A DNA stretch of 64,000 bases from Candidatus Fonsibacter ubiquis. Lineage in GTDB: Bacteria; Pseudomonadota; Alphaproteobacteria; Pelagibacterales; Pelagibacteraceae. The stretch is from positions 921,501 to 985,500 of the forward strand of contig NZ_CP024034.1 of assembly GCF_002688585.1 (NCBI RefSeq), in the 5' to 3' direction. Numbering within the stretch: position 1 is the first letter of the stretch; every line of letters starts with the position of its first letter. The position numbers and the translations under genes were made by a program. The notes below the pieces were generated by a model. The model was given only the letters and a program-made list of their open reading frames with translations. It was not told the DNA's origin and searched no databases. Below are positions 1 to 8,417 of the stretch, piece after piece.

Positions 1-648
1 GTAAATCCTCAAGAAATTGTTGCTTTACTTGGTCCAAATGGAGCAGGTAAGACGACGATGTTCTCTGTGGTACTTGGAATTTTAAATCCAACCCAAGGCA
101 AAGTTATTTTTAATAATAAAGTAATTAATGAACTTCCAATCCATATGCGAGCAAAAGAAGGTATCAGCTACCTTCCGCAAGCAAGATCTATATTTAGAGG
201 GTTAACGGTTGAAGAAAATATTAGAGCAGTTGCAGAAGTTGCAATTAAAGATGAGGAAAAACAAGATGAGTTAGTAGAACACTTGCTTAATGAATTTAAA
301 ATTGCACATCTTAGAACAGCCTCGGCACTAAGTTTATCTGGTGGAGAAGCAAGAAGGGTTGAGATTGCAAGATGTCTAACAACTTCACCAAAAGTGTTAT
401 TATTAGATGAGCCATTTGCAGCTTTAGATCCTATTGCAATTATCGAACTTAAGGAGATGCTTAGACATTTAAAAGATAAAGGGATTAGTATTTTTATTAC
501 CGACCATAACGTTAAAGAAACTCTAGACATTGTTGATAGGGCTTACATCATCAATAATGGAGAATTAATTGCTGAAGGATCCCCACAAGAAATTGTTGAA
601 AATAAAAAAGCTAGACAACTTTATTTAGGTTCTCAATTTAGAATTTAA
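1..648 (+). CDS. lptB: LPS export ABC transporter ATPase LptB (5' truncated by window edge)
   Basis: ATPase that powers lipopolysaccharide transport from the inner membrane through the Lpt bridge, working with LptF/G/C. The frame is open from base 1, so only the last 215 residues are visible and roughly 25-30 N-terminal residues lie outside the window. Visible motifs are Walker A GPNGAGKTT (bases 31-57), the signature LSLSGGEARR, Walker B VLLLDEPFAALDP, and the switch histidine in FITDHN. The Q-loop stretch SYLPQARSIFRGLTVEEN fits LptB rather than an amino-acid importer ATPase. lptA and lptC would be expected just upstream. A LivF-like branched-chain amino-acid ATPase is the main alternative, but the sequence fits LptB better. 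Confidence 0.9.
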   Translation, partial: VNPQEIVALLGPNGAGKTTMFSVVLGILNPTQGKVIFNNKVINELPIHMRAKEGISYLPQARSIFRGLTVEENIRAVAEVAIKDEEKQDELVEHLLNEFKIAHLRTASALSLSGGEARRVEIARCLTTSPKVLLLDEPFAALDPIAIIELKEMLRHLKDKGISIFITDHNVKETLDIVDRAYIINNGELIAEGSPQEIVENKKARQLYLGSQFRI

Positions 649-677
649 TTATCTACTGACCAATATACAAACTTAAG

Positions 678-785
678 ATGAAAAGAAATCCGATAGCTAA
701 GGCTTTACGAACACCAAAATTTAAAAAAAAAGTTATTAAAGATAAAAAAAAATATAATAGAAAAAAAGTTAAAAAATACTTTTGA
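678..785 (+). CDS. Putative ArfA-like ribosome-rescue micro-protein (35 aa)
   Basis: A 35-codon ORF, 29 bases after the lptB stop and on the same strand. The product is very basic and begins MKRNPIAKALRTPKFKKKV, then runs into K/R/Y-rich sequence. The arrangement N-x-I-x-x-A-L-x-x-P-x-F-x-x-x-V followed by a basic tail is the pattern of the ArfA family, which rescues stalled ribosomes by recruiting RF2. It lacks the Gly-containing basic patch of the enterobacterial protein. The match was made by eye and no search was run. It is convergent with the nuclease gene, with 6 bases between stop codons. No RNase III-type hairpin inside the coding region is evident, unlike the E. coli gene. Confidence 0.5.
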   Translation: MKRNPIAKALRTPKFKKKVIKDKKKYNRKKVKKYF

Positions 786-791
786 TAAAAT

Positions 792-1262
792 TTATTTATT
801 TTTTGAAGCTTTTCTATAATCAGAGGGCATTTGAAAACTCATTGCCCAAATACCAAGCCTATTTTCCTTAGCAAATTTTTCATCCTCAACAAAATCTTTC
901 GAATACTGGCTATATGCAACTGCATAACCTTCCCTAACCATAAATCTTGATAAGCTTTCATTGCCAATAAAACATTCTGCAACAAACCTTTGATAGCGGT
1001 CTTTATCATTTGTAATACATGAGGGAATTTTATCGCCAATTTTATTTTTAAGAAAATTTTTTGCAAGAATACCACATTCAATTTTTTTATTATCTTTTTC
1101 ACAAATTTGTTTTATTTCAGGAGCATCAATACCAAAAAGGCGATATTTGATGGTTCCTATATGAATAGTATCACCATCAATTACTTTAACTTTTTTTGTA
1201 TCCGCAGATACAGTTGCTGATAAGAAAAATATTAATCCAAAAAAAATAATAATTTTTTTCAT
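792..1262 (-). CDS. Secreted thermonuclease (SNase-like) family protein
   Basis: Staphylococcal-nuclease-fold protein of 156 aa with an N-terminal signal peptide of about 20 residues (MKKIIIFFGLIFFLSATVSA). The SNase core follows: VIDGDTIHIG near residues 27-36, YRLFGIDAPE near 41-50 (holding the Arg and Glu expected in the active site), and a second basic stretch RYQRFVAECF. The family hydrolyses nucleic acids with Ca2+; here it probably acts in the periplasm or outside the cell, perhaps in scavenging phosphate or nucleotides. Many alphaproteobacterial members of this family have no proven activity. It is followed on the same strand by the PrpD gene's upstream region, not by an obvious operon partner. 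Confidence 0.85.
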   Translation of the reverse strand: MKKIIIFFGLIFFLSATVSADTKKVKVIDGDTIHIGTIKYRLFGIDAPEIKQICEKDNKKIECGILAKNFLKNKIGDKIPSCITNDKDRYQRFVAECFIGNESLSRFMVREGYAVAYSQYSKDFVEDEKFAKENRLGIWAMSFQMPSDYRKASKNK

Positions 1263-1272
1263 AAAAAATTAT

Positions 1273-2778
1273 TTAAAAAATTGCTATTTTTTTTCTTTGA
1301 ATTTTTTGAATTTTATCAAGAACTTCAATGTTCAGTTGGTCTAACTGACTACTCTTAAGATCTCTTAAATTTTGCACAGCCTTTAAAAAACGCTCTGACT
1401 CAGATTTGCTAATAAAGTCTTTAGTTAAAGATCTAAATTTTTCTATATAATTCTTTCTTTCAAAGGGTCGTTTGCCCCAAGGATTTGCATCAGCAATTCC
1501 TAACTCATCCTCAATCTTAATTCCATCTTTCATCTTGATAATTACTCTGCCTCCAAAACATTTTTTCTTTGGATCTTTATCATGATATTTTTTTGTCCAC
1601 TTTTTATCTTCAAATGTTTTAATTTTTTTCCAAAGTGCTACTGTGCTTTCTTTTTTTGCCCTTTGCGGTTTATATGAATCTTCGTGATGCCAATTTCCAT
1701 CTTCAAGGGCTACTGCAAAAATATACATAATAGAATGATCTAAGGTTTCTCTACTAGCGTTTGGATCCATTTTTTGTGGGTCGTTTGCACCTGTGCCGAT
1801 TACATAATGAGTGTGATGAGAAGTGTGAATTTCAATGCTTTCTATTTTAGAAAAATCTTTAATTTTTTTCCTCATATCGCGAGCCAAATCTATTAAAGCT
1901 TGCGCTTGATATTCTGCTGAATGTTCTTTTGTATAGGTCTCAAGAATTGCTTTTTTAGGCTCACCTTTTTCTGGTAATGGAACATAATATTCAGCATTGG
2001 GTCCTGATAAAATTCTAGCAATTACGCTATCTTCCCCCTCATATATTGGATTTGGAGCTCTCTCTCCTCTCATACAACGATCAACGGCTTCAATTGCAAG
2101 TTTACCAGCGTGAGCAGGAGCAAATGCTTTCCAACTTGAAATGTCACCTTTTCTAGATTGTCTTGTTGAAATTGTTGTATGCAAGGCTTGTTGTACAGCC
2201 TGATAAATAGTTTCTGTGTCTAATTTTAAAAGTGTGCCTAATCCTGCTGCAACACTTGGTCCTAAATGCGCAATATGATCAATTTTATGTTCATGAAGAC
2301 AAATTCCTTTAACTAAATTCACTTGAATTTCATAACCTGTCAAAATACCTTTTATTAAATCTAGACCAGTTGATTTTTTCTGTTGTGCCACTGCTAAAAT
2401 TGGGGGAATATTATCTCCTGGGTGGCTATAGTCTGCAGCCAAAAAAGTATCATGAAAATCTAATTCTCGAACTGCTGTACCGTTTGCCCAAGCGGCCCAT
2501 TCACAATCAAATTTTTTAGTAGAATTAATTCCAAAAACTGTGGCCCCATTTACTCTTGGATGGGCTAATGCCATCTCTCTTGCGGTTGTAACTGGTTGTC
2601 TTGAAAAAGATGCAATAGCAACAGAAGCATTATCTATAATTCTATTAATCACCATATCGGCTGCCTTATTATCGATAGGAGAGTTATCACTTGCAACTTT
2701 TGCAATCCTATAAGCAAGTTGATTTTCTTTTGGTAAATTTACTTTTGATGGATAGACTTTAACTTTAAATTCTTTCAA
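1273..2778 (-). CDS. prpD: MmgE/PrpD family protein, probable 2-methylcitrate dehydratase
   Basis: 501 aa, the length usual for PrpD. The family dehydrates 2-methylcitrate to 2-methyl-cis-aconitate in propionate oxidation. Diagnostic stretches are [20 protein letters not shown] (active-site region, about residues 103-122), [10 protein letters not shown], the basic patch [20 protein letters not shown], and [12 protein letters not shown] near the C-terminus. It lies 11 bases upstream of the nuclease start codon on the same strand, so the two may be cotranscribed. No prpB, prpC or acnD is nearby, so the specific reaction rests on family resemblance; members of MmgE/PrpD act on several tricarboxylates. 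Confidence 0.8.
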   Translation of the reverse strand: MKEFKVKVYPSKVNLPKENQLAYRIAKVASDNSPIDNKAADMVINRIIDNASVAIASFSRQPVTTAREMALAHPRVNGATVFGINSTKKFDCEWAAWANGTAVRELDFHDTFLAADYSHPGDNIPPILAVAQQKKSTGLDLIKGILTGYEIQVNLVKGICLHEHKIDHIAHLGPSVAAGLGTLLKLDTETIYQAVQQALHTTISTRQSRKGDISSWKAFAPAHAGKLAIEAVDRCMRGERAPNPIYEGEDSVIARILSGPNAEYYVPLPEKGEPKKAILETYTKEHSAEYQAQALIDLARDMRKKIKDFSKIESIEIHTSHHTHYVIGTGANDPQKMDPNASRETLDHSIMYIFAVALEDGNWHHEDSYKPQRAKKESTVALWKKIKTFEDKKWTKKYHDKDPKKKCFGGRVIIKMKDGIKIEDELGIADANPWGKRPFERKNYIEKFRSLTKDFISKSESERFLKAVQNLRDLKSSQLDQLNIEVLDKIQKIQRKKIAIF

Positions 2779-2821
2779 GGTGATTTCTTATAATATTCAA
2801 AATATAAAATAACAATAATTT

Positions 2822-3250
2822 TTAATTAATTCTTTTTATACTTAATATTTTATCTCCAACTTTTATATTATTCTGCTCAAACCAACCCTTATTAACCTCA
2901 AGAGCCAATACTATAGGTTGTCCAGAGCAATGCTCTGTTAAAGACAAAGGTTGCATGTCTGCTATTTTTACTATTGTGTTTGTCTTGCTAATAAAGGCGA
3001 TCGATAATGGTATCTGAGTATCTTTCATCCAAAAACAAGGTGTTGAGCCTTCTTCGAAAATAAACAACATACCATTGTCTTTTCCTAAAACCTGACGGTT
3101 CATTAAACCCTCACTTTGTTCCTCGTCAGTCTCTGCAATTTCTGCAATTAATTTTTTTGTTCCGATTTCAATTTGAACTTTAGAAAGTTGTGCAAAAGAA
3201 GTATTGATTAAAAAAAAAGTAAGAATTAATATTCTTATAATGTTTTTCAT
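2822..3250 (-). CDS. Exported DUF192 family protein
   Basis: 142 aa with a signal peptide of about 20 residues (ending NTSFA), then a DUF192 domain. Recognisable parts are the EEQSEGLMNR turn (residues about 43-52), DNGMLFIFEE, CFWMKDTQIPLSIAFI, and the closing VLALEVNKGWFEQN. The function of the family is unknown; members are small, secreted or lipid-anchored beta proteins common in alphaproteobacteria. The start codon overlaps the stop of the MazG-like gene by one base, which suggests translational coupling. Confidence 0.85.
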   Translation of the reverse strand: MKNIIRILILTFFLINTSFAQLSKVQIEIGTKKLIAEIAETDEEQSEGLMNRQVLGKDNGMLFIFEEGSTPCFWMKDTQIPLSIAFISKTNTIVKIADMQPLSLTEHCSGQPIVLALEVNKGWFEQNNIKVGDKILSIKRIN

Positions 3251-3576
3251 TATCTTTTTTGACTACTTCCTTTAGACAGAGATACTGGATATTTTATAAC
3301 ATTTTTTTTTAATTTAGCGTAAAAACTTTTCTCAATATTAATATTCATTTTTTGTGAAATTCTTAATAGATAAAATAATATATCTGCAATTTCGTCTGCT
3401 ACTTTCTCTTTATCTACTTTTTTAAAATCACTTTCTTTTAACCATTGAAAAATCTCCACTAATTCTGAAGCCTCTACTGATAAAGCCATGGATAGATTTT
3501 TAGGTGAGTGAAATTGATCCCAGTCTCTTTCTTTTACAAAGTTTTTAATTTTTTGATTAATTTTCTTTAAATCCAT
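3250..3576 (-). CDS. MazG-like nucleotide pyrophosphohydrolase
   Basis: 108 aa all-alpha NTP pyrophosphatase of the MazG / dCTPase (RS21-C6-like) superfamily. The metal-binding acidic residues sit in VEASELVEIFQWL (about residues 34-46) and DEIADILFYLL (about 62-72), the E-x-x-E and E-x-x-D arrangement of the family. The likely role is hydrolysis of non-canonical or excess (d)NTPs to monophosphates, which cleans the nucleotide pool. It overlaps the DUF192 gene by one base and is divergent from the HIT gene, with only 27 bases between the two start codons. Confidence 0.82.
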   Translation of the reverse strand: MDLKKINQKIKNFVKERDWDQFHSPKNLSMALSVEASELVEIFQWLKESDFKKVDKEKVADEIADILFYLLRISQKMNINIEKSFYAKLKKNVIKYPVSLSKGSSQKR

Positions 3577-3603
3577 AACAAAATAGCTATTTAATTTAAT
3601 TTA

Positions 3604-3999
3604 ATGTTTAAATTACACAAAAAATTACTCAAAACTACTCATTCTGTAGCTAATCTAAATTTGTGCACAGCAAGATTAATGTATAACGCGAAATTTCCTT
3701 GGCTCATTCTTATTCCGAAAAGAAAAAATGTTAAACAAATATTAGATTTAAATAAAAAGGATCAAATAAAACTTATGGAAGAAATTGATTATTGTAGTCG
3801 AGTTATGAAAAAAGCTTTTGGTGCTTTTAATTTAAATGTAGAAAAAATTGGCAATATCATACCCCAATTACACATTCACATTATTGCAAGGAAAAAAAAA
3901 GATAGTTCATGGCCACTCTCGGTTTGGGTAGTAAAAGGCAAACCTTATAAAAAAACTCACTTAAGTGAGACAATAAAAAAGATACAAAAACTTATTTAA
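3604..3999 (+). CDS. HIT (histidine triad) family protein
   Basis: 131 aa. The start fits the family: an N-terminal FKLHKKLLKTTHSVANL stretch and LMYNAKFPWLILIPKRKN near residues 26-43 resemble alphaproteobacterial HIT hydrolases. The active-site segment is PQLHIHIIARKKKD (about residues 87-100), in which the first histidine of the H-x-H-x-H triad is Gln. This QxHxH form occurs in the subfamily and leaves the catalytic middle His in place. The predicted role is hydrolysis of nucleotidyl phosphoramidates or dinucleotides; the substrate is unknown. It ends 1 base before rlmJ, so the two form an operon. Confidence 0.82.
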   Translation: MFKLHKKLLKTTHSVANLNLCTARLMYNAKFPWLILIPKRKNVKQILDLNKKDQIKLMEEIDYCSRVMKKAFGAFNLNVEKIGNIIPQLHIHIIARKKKDSSWPLSVWVVKGKPYKKTHLSETIKKIQKLI

Positions 4000-4000
4000 T

Positions 4001-4837
4001 ATGCTGAGTTATAGGCACGGATATCATGCTGGCAATGCAGCTGATGTACTAAAACATTTTATACTTACTTATGTTTTGGATTATATAAAAAAAAAGGACA
4101 AAAGTTTTATTTTTATAGACTCACATGCAGGAGCTGGAAAATATTTAATTTCTGATCCCTACATGCAAAAAAATAAAGAATACCTTCAAGGTATCAAAAA
4201 AATATTACAACTAAAAAATGATAATATTTTTTTAAAAAAATATTTAGACTTAATTAAATCTATAAATTTTAATTCTGATCTTAAAATATATCCAGGATCA
4301 TGCTATCTTGCGGCAAGAAGTTTAAGACCCAATGACAACCTTCATTTTTTTGAGTTACATCCTACAGAATTTTTAAACCTTAAAAAAAACTTCAAAAATG
4401 ATTCTAGAATTATTATTGAGAATGAAGACAGTTATCAAAAGCTTAGCAAATTACTTCCTCCAAAAGAAAAACGGGCTGTCATTTTAATAGATCCTTCGTA
4501 TGAACTTAAAGATGAATATGATCAAGTGTTTAAAATGCTATCAGATTGTTATAAAAAATTTCCTCTAGGAGTTTATATTATTTGGTATCCTATATTAAAA
4601 AGTAAGAAAGCAGTTTCATTTGCTTTAAATATTTTAAAGAGAAATTATAAAAATCTATCTCACATAGAAATGATTACGGATAATTTAAATAGCGGAATGC
4701 AAGGTAGTGGCTTATTTATACTTAATTGTCCCTGGTCTATAGAAAAAGATATAAAAAATAGTCTAGAAATTATTTTTGATTGTTTAAAAAAAAATAATAA
4801 TGTTTCTAAATTTACTTTTACAAGTAATATTAATTAA
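4001..4837 (+). CDS. rlmJ: 23S rRNA (adenine(2030)-N6)-methyltransferase RlmJ
   Basis: 278 aa, close to the 280 aa of the E. coli enzyme. It methylates A2030 in 23S rRNA during ribosome assembly. The N-terminus LSYRHGYHAGNAADVLKH is a hallmark of RlmJ (COG2961). It is followed by the SAM-binding IDSHAGAGKY (about residues 40-49), and the catalytic motif reads IDPSYELKDEYD, where Ser replaces the second Pro of the usual DPPYE. It follows the HIT gene by 1 base. Its stop overlaps the stop of the convergent mgtE gene within a shared palindromic TTAATTAA. Confidence 0.92.
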   Translation: MLSYRHGYHAGNAADVLKHFILTYVLDYIKKKDKSFIFIDSHAGAGKYLISDPYMQKNKEYLQGIKKILQLKNDNIFLKKYLDLIKSINFNSDLKIYPGSCYLAARSLRPNDNLHFFELHPTEFLNLKKNFKNDSRIIIENEDSYQKLSKLLPPKEKRAVILIDPSYELKDEYDQVFKMLSDCYKKFPLGVYIIWYPILKSKKAVSFALNILKRNYKNLSHIEMITDNLNSGMQGSGLFILNCPWSIEKDIKNSLEIIFDCLKKNNNVSKFTFTSNIN

Positions 4838-6225
4838 ACAAATAGACTTGCAATTCCAAGAAAGGCGAAAAAACCAACAACGTCAGTAACAGTTGTTACA
4901 AAAACTGTGGCAGAAATAGCTGGATCTATCTTCATTTTATTTAGAGTGACTGGAATAGCAATTCCGGCAAGGCCAGCAACGGTTAAATTAACGATCATTG
5001 CAGCACCAATAAGAATTGCAATTTTTAAATCATTAAACCAAAAATAAACAAAAACCCCTGTAATAACTGCAAATATTATCCCATTTAATAAACCAGTTAC
5101 AATTTCTCTATTTATAATTTTCATTACATTTTTTACATTCAGCTGCTGGGATGCGATCAATTGAATTGTAACTGTTAACGTTTGTGTTGCCGCATTTCCT
5201 CCCATAGATGCTACAATTGGCATTAAGACCGCAAGAGCAACAACTTTTTGTATTGTACTTTCAAAAATTCCAATAACAAATGAAGCTAGTACCGCAGTAA
5301 CTAAATTTAAAAATAGCCATAAGAATCTATTTTTAGTCGTCTCTACTGGATTATCGCTAATATCTTCTGCGGCACTAATTCCTCCTAATCTTAAGGCATC
5401 CTCAACTGCTTCTTCCTTTACAATTGTTACAACGTCATCTCCGGTAATAACTCCGATTAATTTTTGCTCTTTATCAATTACTCCAGCTGACACTAAATTA
5501 TATTGTGTGAAAATATTACCAACTTTTTCTTTATCAAGATCTGCTGGAATGAAAGTTTTATTTTCAGCAACTAAATCTTTAACTTTTATATTTGGATCTG
5601 ACCTTAAAATATTTGAAATAGAAGCATTACCGATAGGCTTTCGATCTTGATCCACAACAAAAATTTCTAAAAATTGCTCAGGTAAATCTGTTGAGTCCCT
5701 TAAAAAATCCATCGTCTGACCAACGGTCCAATCTACATCGATAGTAACAAATTCTCTCTGCATAATTCTAGCAGCAGAATCTTTAGGATATTTTAACCCT
5801 AATCTAAAAAAATTTTGATCTTTTTGTGGAAGATTATTTAATATTTGATTCTGAAATTCTTCAGGAACATTTTCGATAATTTGAAAAGCATCATCCGATT
5901 CTAATTCTTTTACAATTGAAGATATTGTATCTGGAGTAAGCTGTTCTAATATTTCTTTTTGTAATACATCAGATAATCCTAGCACAACCTCTGGATTTAA
6001 ATCTGCCGATTTATGGCTAAATAATTTTATCTGAACTTCATTTGGTAATATTTTAATTAAATCAGCAACGTCTGCTGGATGATATTTATCTAATAATTGA
6101 TGAACAGAAACGAAATTATTCTGTTTAACATTTTCAATTAGTAAATTAATTTGTTCTTCAGTAAAAATATGCCCAGTTCGAACTTTAGAAGTTTGATTAG
6201 CTTCTTGGGGCATGAAATTTCTCAC
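4834..6225 (-). CDS. mgtE: Magnesium transporter MgtE
   Basis: 463 aa inner-membrane Mg2+ channel. The order is the standard one: an MgtE N-terminal superhelical domain (residues about 20-150, with HPADVADLIKILP), paired CBS domains (about 150-275, GVITGDDVVTIV), then a C-terminal five-helix membrane domain starting near residue 300. The pore/selectivity stretch ASMGGNAATQTL and the closing TDVVGFFAFLGIA are visible. The CBS and N domains normally close the channel when cytosolic Mg2+ is high. No M-box or ykkC-type leader was seen upstream. A shorter start at Met5 is possible. Confidence 0.93.
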   Translation of the reverse strand: MRNFMPQEANQTSKVRTGHIFTEEQINLLIENVKQNNFVSVHQLLDKYHPADVADLIKILPNEVQIKLFSHKSADLNPEVVLGLSDVLQKEILEQLTPDTISSIVKELESDDAFQIIENVPEEFQNQILNNLPQKDQNFFRLGLKYPKDSAARIMQREFVTIDVDWTVGQTMDFLRDSTDLPEQFLEIFVVDQDRKPIGNASISNILRSDPNIKVKDLVAENKTFIPADLDKEKVGNIFTQYNLVSAGVIDKEQKLIGVITGDDVVTIVKEEAVEDALRLGGISAAEDISDNPVETTKNRFLWLFLNLVTAVLASFVIGIFESTIQKVVALAVLMPIVASMGGNAATQTLTVTIQLIASQQLNVKNVMKIINREIVTGLLNGIIFAVITGVFVYFWFNDLKIAILIGAAMIVNLTVAGLAGIAIPVTLNKMKIDPAISATVFVTTVTDVVGFFAFLGIASLFV

Positions 6226-6286
6226 ATATAGGTTTAGCTACTACCTATAATGAATTAAACTAAAAAAAAAGCCTAATAATGAGCTA

Positions 6287-6373
6287 CTAGTATTGTTTTC
6301 TAGATTTAGATTCTTTTGGTCCTGTGCTCTTAGGTTTTTTCTTTTCTTTTCTTGTATCGCGACTTTTTCCCAT
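6287..6373 (-). CDS. Small basic protein of unknown function (28 aa)
   Basis: Micro-ORF between mgtE and the EamA exporter: 28 codons beginning MGKSRDTRKEKKKPKSTG and ending with RKQY. It is very rich in Lys, Arg, Ser and Pro and has no hydrophobic stretch. Short basic proteins with an M-x-K-S-R/K-D-x-K-K-E opening are common in proteobacteria and have no known role, which is why this one is listed. It shares the strand of mgtE and lies 61 bases upstream of it. No strong Shine-Dalgarno is visible. It could be a chance ORF in an AT-rich spacer. Confidence 0.45.
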   Translation of the reverse strand: MGKSRDTRKEKKKPKSTGPKESKSRKQY

Positions 6374-6455
6374 AATAAAAATAAACTATATTAAATTAAA
6401 ATTAATTCTATTGAATTTATTATTTACCCAGATAATAGCCCTAAAACTTAGATAA

Positions 6456-7343
6456 ATGTTTTTACACAACAAAAATAAAGAGTTTTTAGGCATAACATAC
6501 ATGCTTTTATGTATGCTTTTTTTTTCAATTAACGATGCTTTTATAAAATACATCCTATTAATTTATAAAGACATTACTTTGCTTGGACAGGTAATCTTTA
6601 TACGAGGGCTTTGTTCTACATTTATTTTAGGCTTATATCTTTATTCTAAAAAAAAACTAACTTTGGATATAATTAAATCAAAACCTCTACATGCCAGAGG
6701 AGCTATAGAGTCAATTGCAGCGATATTCTTTTTTTTAGGGCTTATGTATTTACCATTTGGAGAACTCTATTCTTTGTTAAATTTAGCTCCGATATTAATA
6801 ACTGCATCAGGTGCCTTTATATTAGGAGAAAAAGTAGGTTGGCGAAGGTGGACTGCAGTAATTTTAGGTTTTGTTGGAGTTATGATTGTAATTAAACCTC
6901 ACGACTTACAATTTGGATATGCCTTTATTTATCCCCTGATCTCGGCAATTTTTATAGCCCAAAGAGATACTATAACCAGAAAATATTTAGAAAAATTCGA
7001 TAGTCTTCAAGTTGTTTTTATAACCTCGTTGTCTGTTACAATTTTTTTTAGCTTTGGAATGTTATTAAACTTCAAACCAATAAATCTCGAAATTTTTATT
7101 TTTATTTTTCTCTCAGCAATATTTGTGACTGCTGGATATTATTTTTCAGTACTAACTATTAAAGTTGCGAATATTTCAACAACTTCTCCATTTCGCTACA
7201 CAATAATTATTTTTGGAATTATTCTTGGATATTTTATTTTTAATGAAACACCTTCAATTAATATGATTTTTGGATCCATATTAATTATAAGTAGTGGTAT
7301 ATTTATTATTTTTAGACAAAAAAAAATTGGACTAATTAAATAA
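6456..7343 (+). CDS. EamA/DMT family transporter (first of three)
   Basis: 295 aa integral membrane protein with about ten hydrophobic helices in two EamA repeats (residues about 10-145 and 155-290). Typical family signals are the NDAFIKY start of helix 1, GEKVGWRRWTAVILGFVGVM at the end of repeat 1, and SPFRYTIIIFGIILGYFIFNE in repeat 2. Members export metabolites or amino acids by proton antiport; the substrate cannot be read from sequence. The stop overlaps the start of the next small gene by one base, so they are translationally coupled. Confidence 0.85.
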   Translation: MFLHNKNKEFLGITYMLLCMLFFSINDAFIKYILLIYKDITLLGQVIFIRGLCSTFILGLYLYSKKKLTLDIIKSKPLHARGAIESIAAIFFFLGLMYLPFGELYSLLNLAPILITASGAFILGEKVGWRRWTAVILGFVGVMIVIKPHDLQFGYAFIYPLISAIFIAQRDTITRKYLEKFDSLQVVFITSLSVTIFFSFGMLLNFKPINLEIFIFIFLSAIFVTAGYYFSVLTIKVANISTTSPFRYTIIIFGIILGYFIFNETPSINMIFGSILIISSGIFIIFRQKKIGLIK

Positions 7344-7600
7344 TGCAAAATTTAAAAACTCTAGTTGATTTACTAAAATCAAAAGCCAAAAAGACCTCTG
7401 AAGATGAAGATTTAATCGAATTTGTGAAGGGAAAATATTTTTTTGGAGTTGTTAAAGATCAGGGAGATTTTGAAGGAATTACAATTAGTCGAAAATTTGA
7501 AGCAAAATATTCAAAAAGAACAGGTTTTAAGATAATAGATACAATTGATAGTTATTCAGAAAAAAATTATTCAAGAATAATGCGATATTTAGAAGATTAA
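7343..7600 (+). CDS. Hypothetical protein (85 aa)
   Basis: Not recognised. A soluble 85-residue product with charged ends, a central beta-rich stretch (KYFFGVVKDQGDFEGITISR, about residues 30-49) and a C-terminal helix ending in MRYLED. There is no signal peptide, membrane segment or cysteine. It starts on the last base of the preceding EamA gene (ATG overlapping TAA), strong contextual evidence that it is translated and perhaps functionally tied to that exporter. Confidence 0.6.
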   Translation: MQNLKTLVDLLKSKAKKTSEDEDLIEFVKGKYFFGVVKDQGDFEGITISRKFEAKYSKRTGFKIIDTIDSYSEKNYSRIMRYLED

Positions 7601-7656
7601 TAAATATTTATTTTTGTATTTTATTTTATATGTTGTTTTGAACTAAGATCATAAAA

Positions 7657-7764
7657 ATGTGCATTTTTAAAACTTGGAGAGGATTTTGTTTACTGCTAGC
7701 TTCTTGTAAAAAAAGTTGTCACGTAAATAAAAATCTAAAAAAATCTTTAAAAGAAATAAAATAG
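7657..7764 (+). CDS. Possible tiny lipoprotein-like ORF (35 aa)
   Basis: A 35-codon ORF in the 187-base gap before yajQ. The product begins MCIFKTWRGFCLLLASC, where LLASC resembles a lipobox, and continues into a short Lys-rich tail. Known tiny lipoproteins of the entericidin type have a similar plan. The hydrophobic core before the Cys is only about seven residues, shorter than a normal lipoprotein signal, and the ORF could be chance. It ends 23 bases before yajQ. Confidence 0.22.
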   Translation: MCIFKTWRGFCLLLASCKKSCHVNKNLKKSLKEIK

Positions 7765-7787
7765 TTAGATAAATTTTTTATAAAAAT

Positions 7788-8273
7788 ATGCCATCATTTG
7801 ATGTAGTTAGTAGAATAAATTATCAAGAGTTTGATAATGCTCTAGCTAATTGTTTAAGAGAAATTGGAACACGCTATGATTTTAAGGGACTTGCAATATC
7901 AATTGAAAGAAAGGATAAAACGATTACAACTCTTGCCCCAGATAACTTAAAACTTAAACAAGTGAATGAATTATTACAAACTCATTTAATTCGACGAAAA
8001 GTAGATCCAAGAGTAATTAAAATAAAAAATTCAGAAACTGCAACAGGTGGAACCGTTAGACAAATAAGTGAATTAAAAGAGGGAATTGATCAAGAGAGTG
8101 CAAAAAAAATCATAGCGCAAGTAAAAAGTTTAAAACTTAAAATTCAAGTTAAAATTCAGGGAGAAGAGTTGCGAGCAGACGGCAAAAAGAGAGATGATTT
8201 ACAAGAGGCAATTGCGGCTATTAGAACCATTGATATTGGTCAGCCTATGGAATTTGTAAATTTTAGAGACTAA
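7788..8273 (+). CDS. yajQ: YajQ family nucleotide-binding protein
   Basis: 161 aa, the normal length for the DUF520/YajQ family. The sequence opens with MPSFDVVSRINYQEFDNAL and contains GTRYDFKG (about residues 31-38) and the closing DIGQPMEFVNFRD, all family hallmarks. Homologues bind nucleotides, including cyclic di-GMP in Xanthomonas, and can act as transcriptional co-regulators; the role in this organism is unknown. It is a single-gene unit as far as can be seen. Confidence 0.92.
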   Translation: MPSFDVVSRINYQEFDNALANCLREIGTRYDFKGLAISIERKDKTITTLAPDNLKLKQVNELLQTHLIRRKVDPRVIKIKNSETATGGTVRQISELKEGIDQESAKKIIAQVKSLKLKIQVKIQGEELRADGKKRDDLQEAIAAIRTIDIGQPMEFVNFRD

Positions 8274-8373
8274 ACTTGCTCTTTTTGATTAAAGACTTAA
8301 TTTTTTTGCTAAATTTTGGTTTCTTTTTAAAACTACGATCCTTTGATGATTTTCCACTATATCGTTTTGTCAT
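8263..8373 (-). CDS. Possible small basic protein (36 aa), antisense end overlaps yajQ
   Basis: A 36-codon ORF on the minus strand in the yajQ downstream gap, opening MTKRYSGKSSKDRSFKKKPK. It is very Lys/Ser-rich with no hydrophobic segment. Its last 11 bases overlap the 3' end of yajQ in convergent orientation. Composition resembles the 28-aa basic ORF at 6287-6373. In an AT-rich genome such A-rich ORFs arise easily by chance, so support is weak. Confidence 0.3.
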   Translation of the reverse strand: MTKRYSGKSSKDRSFKKKPKFSKKIKSLIKKSKFSL

Positions 8374-8417
8374 TTTGTCACGGAGTAATATAATAATTTA
8401 AACAATAAATTTTTAAA

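Noticed and set aside
839-1102. 87-codon minus-strand ORF inside the nuclease gene
   Set aside because: It is in another frame of the nuclease gene, which has a signal peptide and the SNase motifs; the shadow has no family features.
6226-6286. Mg2+ riboswitch in the mgtE leader
   Set aside because: The leader is short and AT-rich and lacks a recognisable M-box or other Mg2+ riboswitch structure.
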